Of a DNA stretch of 64,000 bases, positions 46,262 to 59,021 are shown one piece after another. Each line of letters begins with the position of its first letter. Position 1 is the stretch's first letter. The position numbers and the translations under genes are program-made. A model generated the notes under the pieces. It did no database searches. It saw only the letters and a list, made by a program, of their open reading frames with translations, and was not told where the DNA came from. This DNA comes from Lepidodermella squamata (Eukaryota > Gastrotricha), in the NCBI GenBank assembly GCA_047495785.1, contig JBLDXI010000046.1, positions 1,426,001 to 1,490,000 on the forward strand. Direction: 5' to 3'.

Positions 46262-49200
46262 TTAATTGTGAGCAAGGCGTTGATGAATTTTCGCAAGAAT
46301 ATCTTCACTAGCTAGGCAGCAGTTATTTTCGAGGGTGAATTGCACAAAGTCAGACCAGCTAGGGTCGGCCATCAAAACAAACGGGTTCGCAATAATAACT
46401 AGCAGCGATTTCGCCCTAGTTAGCGCGACATTCATCCGCTTCGGGTTCGCGAGGAAGCCCAGTGCTTGTCGAATATTGGCCTGTTCATTCGATCGAACAA
46501 TCGATAGGATAATAACAGTTCGCTCCTGGCCCTGGAATTCTTCGACAGTGCCGACTTTAACGCGGGGTATACCGGCCCGGTCCATGAAGAGGCGGATTTT
46601 TTCGATTTGCTTACGGTACGGGGTGATGACGCCGATTTCATCATCAGTGACTAATTTGCCGTCAAAACCGTCGACCATCAATTTTTTCAGGTACGAAATG
46701 ACGATCATAATTTCGTGGCAGTTGAACCATGACATAGATTCGCCCTCCCGCATGTCTTTGCCTTGAACAGCGTGTAAAATTAACGGAATTTTCGGATTCG
46801 GAAGAAACTCTCGAGATTCAGCTGATGACGATACGAAGAGATTTTGTACTGCCTTAGGGGCATTTGCGACTAATTCGTTGTCGTAGAAGAGCCGCGATGA
46901 GACTTGGAATAACGCAGGGTGGCTGCGGTAGTTGTTAACGAGTTTCGTGGCGACCAACGGATTATAGCCGCCTGCCACGCCGGCCTTAGAAAATCGGACT
47001 TCGTCCCGGGCGTAGACTGGTAGTTTCGAAAGGCGCTCGAGATAAGAGACTTGAAGCCCAAACACATTGCTGAGGCGAGATTCTAAAATCGGACCAAGTT
47101 GCTGAGGATCACCGGCTAAAACAATCTAACGAAACATTTTTCAAGATTTTTAAGGCATAATGCAGAGCAAAAAATGCTAACCTGGCCATTGCGACAGTCG
47201 ACAAAGTTTATAGGAATAAGCAGTTCCGGCTCGGTTGCATGCCCGGCTTCGTCGATGACAACGTGCGTGAACGAACCGGCTTTCACATTCGCCGTGTACA
47301 TTTGGCCACTGGTCGTGCACGTCGACACAATCAAACGGCACCTAAAAAAGTATTAAGGCGCATGTTAAAATTAGGGGGAAATGATTTAAAACTATATCAT
47401 ATACATATACATATTTCCTGAATCAGAAAACAACGCACCAAATTTGAGGTTTTTAACCTTGAACCTATGTTATGACTTTGAAGTTTGATGGCGAAAGTTT
47501 TTCCCTGGCTATCGGAATTCGATGTCAAACGTATTCTCTTGGAAAATGAACAAATGAAGCGGCATTGGAATATCTCACAAAAAATCGACAATCTCGACTA
47601 TTATAGCCAAGGTTTAATGCATGTATGGAACCAGCTTTTGGTGACTACTCTAAAGGATTTCGGTTTCAAACAATGTGAGCTCGACCCTTGCCTTTTCCTA
47701 AAAGAAAGTTGCTTCTTAGCTACTCATGTCGACGCACAGTAAAATCGACCGAATTGAGTTTTCCAGGCTTTCTACCGTCAATTTTCATAGGTAATAACTC
47801 AACCGGACCCAAACTCACACCAGGTTATAATATCAAAAAACAGAGATTAAAAGCTTTATATCTGAATTTTAAGCACAAAACTGAGCATAAAAGAGGAAGT
47901 ATTCAACCTTGAGAGTAGTTTTTACATAATTTTTCTGATAGGCGAATTATAGAATGAGAAGGACGTGCATCGGGGTATTTGCCCACGCCAGTCCCCTGAA
48001 TGAAGTGAAAAATAGCCATCACGCTGCAAATTTGTGTGTGCGAGTCGGCAATGGGGAGGAGGTCAGAATGGCCGAAATGTATTTATATACGCCTGACCTT
48101 TACAAAGACCTGTCGTACGGCTGCACAGTCCAGCTTCAGGATGGCCGTGTGACTCAGGGGGATGGCATTGCACGGCCCCGATTTCAATTCAGATATCGAC
48201 ATTGTTCAAGATAAGAAATTTACTGCGGCTAATCGAGTTCAACTAACCAAGTGTCGACAATATGCAGCTTCGAACATGCGAGAAACTTCGAACCTTCTTC
48301 GTACTACTTTGGAGCGAGAATTTTGCAGTGTCAAATTACAAGAGTTTTTCTTTTTCAATTTGCTGTATCATTTTGGTTTACGAGGTCGTGAGAATCTACG
48401 CGAATTTGCGCCCAATACTTCTCAATTTGGTATTGAAGAAGGTCATGAGTTTGGCACTCAGAGCTATTCATCCTAACGCGAGACGCTACAGCTCGCTAAT
48501 GATGAGGTACTCGCCGGCGTTGCATTTAAAAGGCCCAGCCGCATAATCCATGATCCAAGATTCGAATGCTCTGGTTCTTCCCAGTGTTCGAACTTAACAA
48601 AGAGTGGTTGCCATCGAATACGAGGGTGGTCAGTCGGAGAGCGCATAGTATGTTTTGATGAAAGGAAAAATATCGTAACTACCAATACCGATTATCGATT
48701 TTGTCATCTTTCGATGGACGAAATCGGCTGCATGCGATCTGTGCCTACACGATCTGGTCACACGATCGGTGTGGTCATGGAGAAACTTTCTCAGTTAAGT
48801 TTTGTAGTAAGATTCTCTTCAACAAATTTGCTAATAAACGTCGCGGATTGCCCCCTAACGAATAAAAGGAAACCTACATTCGTCCACGATCCCATCTTCC
48901 AAACCATGGAATTATCGTAGACGTCCACCTGTTCCGCCCATTTTTCTGAGTTGCATGGGTCCCGCGGAAATATGATCTCCTCCGCCTCAAACTTGATCCC
49001 TTCTACGATCGTTCAAATCGAATAAATTGCGACTTCGAGCCTTTATTACTTATGCTATGCCTCATCTTGACTATGCTTCTTCAGTTTATTCGCCTTATCT
49101 TCTGACAGTTATCAGCCGCCTTGAATCGGTTCTACACAATTTTTTAAAACGTTTAGCTGCATATAAAATGACGGATTACAAGCTGCTTCTCAACAAATTC

Positions 49201-52200
49201 AACATGGTATCGCTGGAAAACAGGCGTTGTCAACGTGACTTATATCTTATGTTCAAACTATATAAAAACTTCATTGATGCTGAATTCGAGACGTTTTTTT
49301 TAAAAAGTCTACTAACAAATACGCTACTGTACATCGATTATCTGTACCTATGTGCCATCGTGACTGCTATAAATTTTCCTTCAATCGCCGCTTCATTAAT
49401 TTGTGGAATAGCCTACCATATGATGTTGTGGCTGGTTCAATTAATAATTTCAAGACATACGTTGCTAGTTTGGATAGAACAAAATTCTTCAGTTCTGCAG
49501 TGAGACGCCTTTAATTGCTACCGATCGTTCGATCAATTGCAAGTCAAATAAATAAATAAAATAAATAAATTCACCGCAATCAGTCCCTATGATCATGATC
49601 CATAACCATGACCCATCCTAGGCTACCGCTCCGGCTACCCGGGTTACATCAGAGTTGCGGAGAAATTGGGCCTCGAAGCTTACAAGTTACAAGGAAAAAT
49701 TTGAAATTTCGAAAAATGCGCGCTTAACAAGTTTGAGATTTTTGATTGGGTTAATCTGAGGTCAGGAATCTTGCTAGATACTGAACAAGTTTGGTTGAAT
49801 CGGGAGTCTAATCTTTTAAGGAGGTTTGAAGCCTCCCAGAGGACTGAAATTCAAAGTTTTAAATCTCACCGTTGGGCATTTGAATGTGTTTTCCTAAACT
49901 TGAGCGCTAAATAGAACATTCAACGGCTATAGAAATTTGAGTAGAATTTTCAGCAGATTTCTTCAAATCCAAGGAAAATAAATCAGATATTTACAAGGTC
50001 AAAAATTACCCTAATGTTATACCATAGCTTCAGGTAAATTCTCTGATTTTCATCTAATATTTTCAATTTATGACGCAGAATTAATATGGCGGGAGTCTAA
50101 AATTGTACTCCTAAAAAATTAAGGTGGAATATAACTTACTTTGCAGCTGCGTCGATATCCTCCAAACTTTTGTGGTAACGCTTGATGATTTCATCCTCCA
50201 TGCCAGAATCTTTACGCTGAGCCGCATTCAACCGAGCCATATCGAGCGGCGGTTCATTTTCCCGCCGCCTCGTTTCATTCAACAAATGCAACCGGGTGCA
50301 CAGCAAATCAGCGGCGCTGTTCGACGGCGCGCAGGCTAGAATCTTCGAACCAGGCAGTTGGTGGTACAACTGAAGCAGAACCTCAACCAGGGTCATCGTT
50401 TTACCCGTACCAGGCGGTCCGTACAGCAGGTAAGGAATCGGCCGGGCTAGACCTTCGACAATTCTCAGAACAGCCATTCGCTGCCGGTCGTTGAGAACCG
50501 GGTTGAAAAACGTCAACTCAAGCCTCGGAACGTAGTTTCTCGGATCAATTTTCGACCTGTCATTCGCTGAATGGCGGTCAAAAGCTGATTGGCGATGAGT
50601 CCTAAGCGCTACTCGGGTTTGAGCTTCCTTCAAATACCGGCCGTCAACATCGCTAGGGGCAGGGAACAAAACCCGCTGCCCTAGTCGCTTGTGGGCCAAT
50701 TCGATAGCTTGTTGGCATCTTCGAAATGGGGTTCGGTTGAATTTGAACGAAACGTTATAGTCCTCGCCATTGTAGGCGGAATGAAAAGCAGCTGCGAAAA
50801 GAACGATCACACTTTCGAATTGAACCTCGGCGATATTGCCCTCATAAGCCGGGCTGTTACTGTTCGGCGACGGGTCGTGAGCTATAACTTTATCACCAAC
50901 TAACAACGACGGCCTTTGCTCTGAGAGACCCGGAACTTTCAACGCCATTTGCGAATTCGAAATCACTGAAAAGAAAACCCGCTCAAGCGTATAACGATCC
51001 AGTTCTTCTTGAATAGAAAATTCCTCCAAATGCAGCAGAGTTGCGAATCTTTTCACGTAGTTATCAATCGAAATTGTTTCGGCGAGATACGGGCAAATTG
51101 TTACGACGTCTTCCCTATCCTCTAAGCACCGCCTTAATTTTTCAGGAATGTCGTAAGAGCCAAGTCGCTGGATGAATTCCTCACGCGGTTTCGTATTAAA
51201 AACCGGCCGTTCACCCGGGACGACGTATTGATTATCGCCTCGGAATGAATTAACCGCTGTATTTCGCTGATTTTGCTGCGGCCTCGGGCGATTTTGAGCA
51301 GCAGGCACGTGGTTGATGTTCATCATTTCGAGCGAGACACCTTCAACCTCGCAATACGTTGATATTTTAAGCTGGGTCTCTTCGCCGAAAATGAAGTAAA
51401 TTCGCGTGTTTTCAACACCGACTTGTTTGGGCTTACAATCCACCTTAAAATCAACACGCTGCCCGGGTGCAATTTCCAGCGGGAACTTCGAATAATCCAC
51501 CTCAAAAGCCGACATCGAGTTAGATCTGCCCTCGAATTGCTCTCCGATTTGAATATATTTCAGTACCTCTGGGTATTCGCCGTTATTGATGACCGAAATC
51601 ACTTCACTTTTCAGCTCATCGAGCAAAGCCTGGCCGAAATGAACGTCTCCATTGATTTCAAGATGCTTCAGTTGCTCTGAATCTTCATTCAACCTCACAT
51701 CTTTAGCTAAAGTTACGCCGCTAGATTCATTTGTAGCCAAAACTCGAGGTTTAAATGTAGATTGAGGTCGCGGGTATACGTTAATAGCTCGCCATGAACA
51801 GCCTTCAGCAGCCTGAGATTCAAAAGCTAAACCGCCAACCCACTCGCCGCGTAACGGGCGATAACCGTTCAGGCAAGCATCGCACGCTACGTAGATTTCG
51901 CATTCAATAATCGCGAAATCAAGCGATTGGCGGGTTCGATGGTCGTAGTACTTGCCGATTCGAGTAACTTCGCCTTCGAAATTATTCCAACGCAACGGCT
52001 CAATCGCGATAACGCGACCCTGTTCCGCATCGGTTTTCGTTACGGTCAAACGCACGAAGTCACCACGTGTTGGAATAAAAGCACTTATTGAGTTTTCTTC
52101 GCCGATTTTTGAAACAGGACCACCAATACTGACCCCGCTCAACTTGAAGGTAACACTTTGCTTGCCTTTCTCGCCTCCGATCAGCTCGACGTGAAGTTCG

Positions 52201-52833
52201 ATGTCAGACGGGCCACGGGCTGGGGGCGTCAGTTTTCTCACGTCGTTGATTTTCCCATTCATCAGCAGCAAATTGTCAGCATTTGAATTCAGCTTAACGG
52301 CATCGGGTGCCAATTTGTTTTTAGAACTGCTCTTTTCATCATCCCAATCCTCGTCATTGCATAAATCAGGTTGACGGTTCGCCGGTTCGACCCGGATGCA
52401 TTTGTTCCCCTCCAGCCAATACCGAACGAAATCACCAATCTATGAAATAAATCGTACGTTAATTTATTGTTATTGGAATATTGAATCCTTACTTTCATAT
52501 CAGACACAGCTTGAGTTGTGTCGTGCAGCATTTTATTGAATTGGATTCTGTTGTCGATGATCATTCGGTCCAATTCAACACGGGTAACAAAGCCCGTTCG
52601 AGTGATTTGCATGTTGCTTAACATCAGTTCCTCCTCATTCGGCCGAATGCGACCTATAGACAAACAACGTATTTTAGCAATATTCAACTATTCCGTTCTC
52701 AACTCAAACCTTCTTTCAAAAATTCGTTGATGGCTTCTTCGCAGTCCCAGACAGGAGAGAGAAATTCATTCTCCTCATCGCCCCTTTCGGAATCAGTGGC
52801 ATTAACGGTAGAAAACCAATTACCAAAAGGCAT
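46262..52833 (-). CDS. MOV10L1: MOV10L1/Armitage-like RNA helicase
   Basis: Five exons join in phase: 52833-52710, 52653-52493, 52439-50140, 47341-47182 and 47125-46262, giving 1202 residues (human MOV10L1 has 1211). The SF1 helicase motifs are complete: GPPGTGKT (Walker A), ACAPSNSAADLL (Ia), VVIDEAGHATEPE (Walker B), AGDPQQLGP (III), NYRSHP (IV), VEEFQGQER (V) and NVALTRAK (VI). The N-terminal half carries repeated small beta modules (GDFVRYW, RGDFVRLTV, RGEWVGG) as in MOV10L1/Armitage rather than the shorter MOV10. In animals this protein unwinds piRNA precursors and works with Piwi proteins at mitochondria or nuage. The third intron (47342-50139) holds retrotransposon fragments. A divergent intergenic region lies upstream. 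Confidence 0.9.
47485..47742 (+). mobile_element. Ty1/Copia reverse transcriptase fragment
   Basis: The 85-codon frame ends LKDFGFKQCELDPCLFLKES then THVDAQ. The spacing of G-F-x-Q-x-x-x-D-P-C-L-F to the degenerate VD(D) box is that of the Copia reverse transcriptase palm, just after the LKQAPRxW-like segment (here GLMHVWNQLL). The YVDD catalytic box is damaged, and no integrase, RNase H or LTR is seen nearby, so this is a dead remnant. Confidence 0.7.
49027..49575 (+). mobile_element. Non-LTR retrotransposon 3' fragment (LINE reverse transcriptase thumb and tail)
   Basis: The frame 49027-49503 includes MPHLDYASSVYSPYLLTVIS followed by RLESVLHNFLKRL and LENRRCQRDLYLMFKLYKN, the conserved segment after the catalytic core of CR1/Jockey-type reverse transcriptases (consensus LEYCSxVWxPYxxxxIxxLExVQ). 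The catalytic boxes are absent, so it is 5' truncated. Just after the frame is a short tandem tail of AAATAAAT units at about 49548-49570, typical of a LINE 3' end. The fragment lies in antisense to the MOV10L1-like gene. Confidence 0.75.
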
Positions 52834-55076
52834 TCTAAAAATTGGATAATTTCAAAATTAGACTAATTTTCTAATTGCATCTCTTAAATATACATTACCA
52901 CGAGCTATATCCTGGCTTCATAATTTTTTTAATCAAGGAGAATTGCTTCAGATGGCACACAGAATTACCGAAATCTGCAGGAGTATAACTCCAGTTTCTT
53001 GCATTGGTTTGAAGTGTTTTACTCCAAAGCAAGAAAAAACAGCTCAAAGCAACAAAATAACGGCACTTTTAAAAGCCATGCTCTATGACTTCTGCAACCC
53101 GGGAAAATTATATTCCTTTTTCGCTGCCAGGGCCATCTGATTTTACTACGCTGACCCCGAATCAGTCTCCATAATATTTAAATGAGACTAGAAAAGACGG
53201 GAGCGCTAACGTGCGCCCCGTATCTATTACTAACTATATCGTCGCTAATAAAAAGTTGGATGTGACAAATGATGTGTCGGATGTCTACGGCGTTCAATTT
53301 CAACTGAGGTTTTGCTGGGTGTCGTTACTGAAATACAAGCGTCTATTATCCAATGCCTGGTCAGGTGACTTGAAATGTTGAACACTTTCATTTTGGAGAA
53401 CTTGTTCTATAAAGATTGTTGATACGGTTGGCACGGCTGTCGTTAAACACTGATACTTTCTGAGTTTGAGCCTGCTATGGAAAGCCCAGTTGATCCTAGC
53501 ATGGGTATACGTATCCCGGGCTTCGATAATGAGCTTGGCAAAGATGCTTTCAAGCAAGGCGCGGTAAAAATACTAAAATCCCGAAGCCAGCGAAGAATAA
53601 TGCACGAATAAAGCTATTACTGGAATGCATTCCAAAACTCTTCTGTGCGATGGCGGTCGAAGGGCGTGAACAAAATTTCAATGTTCTATAACATGACCCA
53701 GTCCGTTATGCACTTTACGTCAGGTCGTTAGCTTTAATTGACAGCAAATATTAAGAACCATTGCTTTGCAGATGCTTCGTGTGCCATTTTACGTTTACAG
53801 AAAAGTGTACTTCAGCAAATTTTCCCAAACCAGATTTTTCCAAGACGCTCAGTACCATAAAGCGCTTCCACCCAGTCATGTATGTAATTCATTGCAATAC
53901 GTCCATTGTATTAGCCATTAAAAGATATCAGGTTTTTCTCCGTTCCTTCGTTGAAATTTGACATGGAAATTCATCGTCAGTTTATTTGTGATCGAATTTT
54001 CGATTCAGAGCGACAAATGCTTCAAGGAGCGGCCGTCCGAGACAGTGTTTATCCAGATGTAAGACGGTAACTTTCAACCAAAGGCGTGGAATCTGAATTC
54101 AAAACTATTGGAACGCGGCCAACTGTGGGCTTGATCTTTCTCTAGTTCAGTTACAATAACTACACAAATTATGTCCGAGTAAAAGAAACTCGCAATATCG
54201 ACGTCATGATGTCCGACGAGGAACACGGGGAGGGCCAAGAAGAGCCATTGGCTCAGCCCGTCGGCCGAGGCCAACCACAACAACCGCAGCCGAAAAACCT
54301 GCTGTGGCCACATCACCAAAGACAACCCGTTGGACAGGAGACCACAACTAAGGCCAAAGCCAAATCCAAGGTCAAGCGGCTCTGGACCTCCAAAAGCGAA
54401 TGCAACATCAGAACGGCAACGAACAAACCGGAACAACCCTGCGCGGCAATGGAAAGAACGATTTTCGCGGGCTTGTATCAATAATGTTTGAACGTTTTTA
54501 AATACAATTATTGCAATTAGTAATAAAATAAGCTTAGTAGTGTAATTTGATAACCGGCAATAGCTTTTCCCGAAAATTCTTTTGAAAATGAAGGCGGGAA
54601 GGCGGCGCAAGGAGCGCGCGCGAGCAAAAACCCGCTGACTGACTGACTGACTGACTTCACCCTGACTTCACGCCCGTCCGTCACGTCCGTCTCCCGTCAC
54701 TTGTCCACTACCGGGGTGTTGACAGTTTTTTGTCGCCAAGCCGCCCATTACTCACTAAAAATCACTCCAATTTCGAGTCATCATTTTTTGGCGCGGGGCT
54801 GGGCTTCGTCTAATCAGTTTAAGTCCGTCGGCATCTTCATTTTTTTTAATTGTCAATTGTTTACTCTTTTGAGGGCTGAGGGGTCTTCATCGCTGATGCA
54901 CTTTTGCTTGAACCCTTCCTCCTTCCTGAACTTTTCAAGTTCTAGTTTTCCACAGCGTCATAACCGTTACCTGGGAATTACGAATCACCCATCACCCCTA
55001 TCCTGTAGTACATTAGATTACATAAATAGTCAGTGAAAAGATCCCGAGTTAATAAACTACTAAACACTCGTCGCGT
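52834..55076. promoter_or_regulatory. Divergent intergenic region between MOV10L1-like and SSADH genes
   Basis: About 2.2 kb with both 5' flanks. A (CTGA)n run lies at about 54634-54656. A 92-codon frame at 54206-54484 (Gln/Lys/Pro-rich) and an overlapping 178-codon minus frame have no recognisable family; neither is called. Confidence 0.4.
54634..54656 (+). repeat. (CTGA)n microsatellite
   Basis: About five to six tandem copies of the tetranucleotide CTGA upstream of the SSADH gene. Likely slippage-prone; no function implied. Confidence 0.8.
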
Positions 55077-56663
55077 ATGGATAACATTATTGAGCAAGCA
55101 TTTATTGGCGGCGAATTTGTTGATGCCAGTGATGGAGGCAGATACGAGGGTAAGAAAATGTTTAGATTTGCGTTGGAACTTGGCCTATAAATCCCGCTTC
55201 AATACTATACTTTCAGTAATTAACCCAAGCACTGGATCTCGGATTGGTTCAGTGCCGGATATGTCCTCTGCTGACACTGAATTGGCCATAAATTCAGCGT
55301 ATAATGCATTTCAAAGCTACCGTAATATTTTGGCAAAAGTTTGTACCTTGGGAATTATTTTAATTACTTTCACCGAAATCACTGATAGGAAAGAGCAGTC
55401 TTTCTCGAGAGGATTCGCGATATACTAACCGCAAATGCGGATAACTATGCCAGGGTACTTACTTGCGAGATGGGTAAGCCATTGGCTGAAGCGAAAGCGG
55501 AATTTCTGTTCGCTGCCTCTTTTATGGATTGGTACGCCGGCGAAGCTCGTCGGACATACGGTGATTTCGCTCCAACTCCTTTTCCTAATCGTCGCATGCT
55601 GTTCGTTAAACAACCGGTCGGCGTTGTCGGTGCAATTACGCCCTGGAACTTCCCCATTGGCATGATGGCGCGTAAAGCAGGCGCCGCACTGGCTGCTGGA
55701 TGCACTATCGTTATTAAGCCAGCCGAAGACACGCCATTTTCTGCGCTCATTTTTGCCAAGGTTTGCCAAGAAGCGGGTGTGCCGCCAGGAGTCGTAAACA
55801 TCGTCACATCTAGCCGGAATAATGCCATTACGATCGGCCGCGTCCTTTGTGAGAGTCATCTGGTCGCTAAAATATCATTTACCGGCTCCTCAGTCGTGGG
55901 AAAATTGTTAATGAAGCAAGCAGCAGAAACTATGAAGCGTTTTTCCGGTGAGCTCGGAGGAAACGCTCCATTCATAGTTTTTAATTCTGCTAAAATCACC
56001 GATGCTGTTTCCGGCTTGATCGCCAACAAGTTTCGCGCATCAGGACAAACATGTGTCTGTGCGAATAGAATTTTCGTTCAGGAGGCAGTGTTCGAAACTT
56101 TCACGGAGTCCTTGGTTGCAGCTGTTCAACATCAACTGAAAGTTGGAGATGGATTGAGCCCAGGCGTCAACCAGGGCCCGTTGATTAACAGGCGAGCTGT
56201 TGAAAAGGTTCAAAGCCTAGTTGATGACGCTGTTTCCAAAGGCGCTAAGTTGTTGTGTGGTGGCAAGGTTCATCCTGTTCTGGGAGGAAATTTTTTCGAA
56301 CCCACTGTATTGTCGGGAGTTGAGCCCGAAATGAAAATATTTAGCGAGGAAATATTTGGCCCCGTCGCGAGCATTATCAAGTTTAAGACAGAGGAGGAAG
56401 TCATCCGCTTGGCTAATGATACCAGATCCGGCCTAGCGTCTTACTTTTACTCCCAAAATTACTCCCAGGTATGGCGTGTCGCCGAAAAGTTGGAATGTGG
56501 CATGGTTTCGATCAACGAACCGATGCTTTCAAGCGCGGAAATGCCGTTCGGAGGCATTAAAGAGTCTGGAATAGGCCGAGAGGGATCCAAGTACGGTCTT
56601 GATGATTACATGCACATCAAATATATTTGCTTCGGTGGTCTTGAGATGCAAGCCTCAGATTGA
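55077..56663 (+). CDS. ALDH5A1: Succinate-semialdehyde dehydrogenase (ALDH5 family)
   Basis: Exons 55077-55149, 55217-55338 and 55389-56663 join in phase to 489 residues. Signatures include TPWNFPIGMMARKAGAALAA, the catalytic Glu in SGELGGNAPF, the nucleophile Cys in ASGQTCVCANR with the second Cys two residues on (the redox-switch pair of human SSADH), NQGPLINRRAVEKV and a C-terminal PFGGIKESGIGREGSKYG. The enzyme oxidises succinate semialdehyde to succinate with NAD, finishing GABA catabolism. The N terminus (MDNIIEQAFIGGEFVD) starts directly at the fold with no mitochondrial presequence, unlike human ALDH5A1; an upstream exon could supply one. The CHERP-like gene starts 153 bp after the stop on the same strand. 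Confidence 0.9.
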
Positions 56664-56816
56664 AGTTATTCATTAATTTATAGGAAAGCCCGCTTGCTCC
56701 TTCGATTACTTTTGATTTTCACTCCCCTGATAAATTGACCGTCATCTTGTTTTATTTTTGATCATTTATTTTGCCTCCTTTTCCTATATAGATAGTATTA
56801 AAATTTTGAAGTTGGC

Positions 56817-59021
56817 ATGGACTTTGGGTCGCAGGCTCCTGAGGACCCTGAGTTGAAAAATGTGATCGACAAATTGGCGCAGTTTGTTGCCAGGAACGGC
56901 GCTGATTTCGAGCGAATGACAAAAGAAAAACAGAAAAACAATCCGAAGTTCGGCTTCCTCTTTGGCGGTGATTATTATAATTACTATCAATACCGCCTTA
57001 CAACAGAGCAAGCGATACTTCGAAAACAAGGAGTCGGTCCGTACCCGCCTCCAGGAATGCCATATCCTCCAAATGGTCCGCCTCCTCACTTCGGCGCCCC
57101 TCCGCCGTCGTTTGTACCTCCGTGGACTAACCGACCCCCTCCCCCTGGTATGCCTATGAGTATGCCACCCCCACCAATGGGTGGCCCACCACCGATGCCA
57201 CCTCACGGACCGCCGCCTCATATTCATCTTCAACAGCTGCAGCGTCAATTGGACGATTTGCAAGAGCAAATGAACTCGTCCGACCGAAATCTCCATGCTC
57301 AGCGAGATGCTATAATGAGTCAGAAACAAGCTGAACTCGACCAGATTCGGATCGATTTACCTCGACGAATCCTTCACAATCTTTCCAACAACACCGGAAT
57401 TGCATTGGAAGAATTCGACGCCGTAGTTCTGCCGTTGATAGACGCGTGTACTAAGGATAACATGGGCAATGCTAAATCATGGCTACTGTCTCGTTTAAGC
57501 ACCCCGGAGCACTACGATTTATTCACGCTGTTCCTTTTCAATCGCTCGACCATGTTGTCTAGTCAAGGCCCACCGAAATTCGATGGGTGTTTGCACCTCG
57601 TATACCTGGTCAACGATTTGCTGCATCACGCGGTTAAAAAGCAAATCGAAGGCCTACGTCTCGCTCTTCGTCGAGTTATCCCTGCGTTATTCAGCGAAAC
57701 ACTAGTGATATCAAACGGGGAGGAAGATAAACTTGCGAAATTGTTCAAATTGATCAACTTATGGCGGCAAAACGGCTACTTGGACGAGCAGGTTTTGCAG
57801 TTATTGGAGGATACTAACAACCGAGGAGCTGGGCGAAACTGGTTTTTGAATGAAGTTATGCACACCATGTTACCCCATGGTGACCCTCATTTCGGCCCAA
57901 ATTGTGCGGATATCGAGAATCGTTATCATCACCAGTACAGCCAATTGGAGCAGCAAAATAACGAATATGCGGCTCATATTCACGGCCAAATGCAAAATAT
58001 TAGGCAAAGTGAGCTTTTGAGGGATCTAATGATTGAGCAACATTTTTGTGATTTTTTCCAGTGATTCAAAACGTTCAAATGCAGATGCAGGGACCACCGC
58101 CGCCATTCCCACCTTTCCCACCTCAATCAGGCCCTCCCCCTCCGATGATGGGCGGACCTCCTCCAAACGTACCCTGGTCGTGTGAGTTTCTTTTAATTTC
58201 ATCCAAAAAAGCCTATTGATTTTCGGAGATCATCAAAAATTGAAATTTATTTCCGCTAAGTAACTGAATGAAATTTTTGGTCTTTTCAGCTCCTCCTCCG
58301 CCATTACTTCCGCCGCCTCAAAGCTTGCCTCCACCGTTGTATGGTGGAAATGTACCGCCCCCGCTGTTAGGACCGCCACCAACAGATCCGCACTTGCCTG
58401 TTGATACTTCGCGCCCTCCGCCGTCACTTTTCAGCGGTCCACCGCCGGGTTTTATGCCGCCTCAACGCCAACCGACTCCACCTCCTCCAGCCCCTTATTA
58501 CGACCTGCCGGCTGGTTTGATCGTCCCGCTGGTCAAACTCGAGGATAACAGCTATGAGCCGATAGGTATGTCTTTTTGACCAATAATTTTATATTTTTAA
58601 TGTTTTATTTTTATTAATTTCAGACCCTTCAAAAATTCGCCTGCCCCATCCTTGTCCGCCAACCGAGCGATTATTAGCCGCAGTCGAGGCGTTTTACGCC
58701 CCTCCTAGTCATGATAACCCTCGTGATTCAGAAGGCTGGGAACGATTGGGGTTGTACGAATTTTTCCAGGCCAAAGAACGCGCCGCTCGAGAGGCGAGAG
58801 CGCGAAAACGCGCTGAAGAGCGAGATCTTCGCCGTCGATCTCGATCTCGTTCCTCTTCACCGCGATCACGGTCGAGAAGTTCTTCGAGTTCGAGATCTAC
58901 CTCAGGCTCGCCGGTTCCTTACCTGAGATCGAGTAGAAGTCGAAGTCGCTCACCGCCGCCACAGGCCGCTCATAAATGGGCAAAACACAATAGCTCATCA
59001 TCATCTAGTTCTTCAAAATAA
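56817..59021 (+). CDS. CHERP: CHERP-like splicing-associated protein lacking the G-patch
   Basis: Exons 56817-58008, 58062-58181, 58290-58565 and 58624-59021 join in phase to 661 residues. The N-terminal SURP module (NVIDKLAQFVARNGADFERM, KNNPKFGFLFGGDYYNYY) is nearly identical to human CHERP. A Pro/Gly-rich linker, a CID-type helical domain (about residues 180-330, with LHLVYLVNDLLHH), a second Pro-rich region and the block YYDLPAGLIVPLVKLED follow. Next come RLLAAVEAFYAPPSHD and GLYEFFQAK as in CHERP, and an RS-rich tail. Human CHERP (916 residues) continues into a G-patch; this protein stops after a Ser run. CHERP associates with U2 snRNP (SF3B) in the nucleus despite its endoplasmic-reticulum name. 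Gaps of 153 bp upstream and 136 bp downstream link it to SSADH and RPB2. Confidence 0.9.

Larger units (their letters stand above)
47342..50139 (-). other. 2.8-kb intron of the MOV10L1-like gene filled with retroelement remnants
   Basis: The intron runs from donor GTAAGT at 50139 to an acceptor at 47342 (minus strand) and is some fifty times longer than the other introns of this gene. It contains on the plus strand, opposite to the host gene, a Copia-type and a LINE-type fragment, entered separately. Between them (about 47950-48920) are short open frames that I cannot assign. Confidence 0.8.

Noticed and set aside
46231-46308. Fucosyltransferase start at the upstream Met 46308
   Set aside because: It would overlap the helicase coding end; Met 46230 gives a proper type II anchor.
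54074-54610. 178-codon minus-strand frame, and 92-codon plus-strand frame 54206-54484 opposite it
   Set aside because: Neither has a recognisable domain, splice context or partner exon; the two overlap and share composition bias, so at most one could be real and I cannot choose.
55425-55859. Minus-strand frames opposite SSADH
   Set aside because: They are shadows of strongly conserved dehydrogenase codons on the plus strand.
16667-56663. A GABA system linking the GABA-B-like receptor and SSADH
   Set aside because: They lie 36 kb apart with many unrelated genes between, and GABA as the receptor ligand is itself doubtful.
56784-57329. 181-codon minus-strand frame opposite CHERP
   Set aside because: Arg/Trp/His-rich mirror of the Pro-rich CHERP coding strand.
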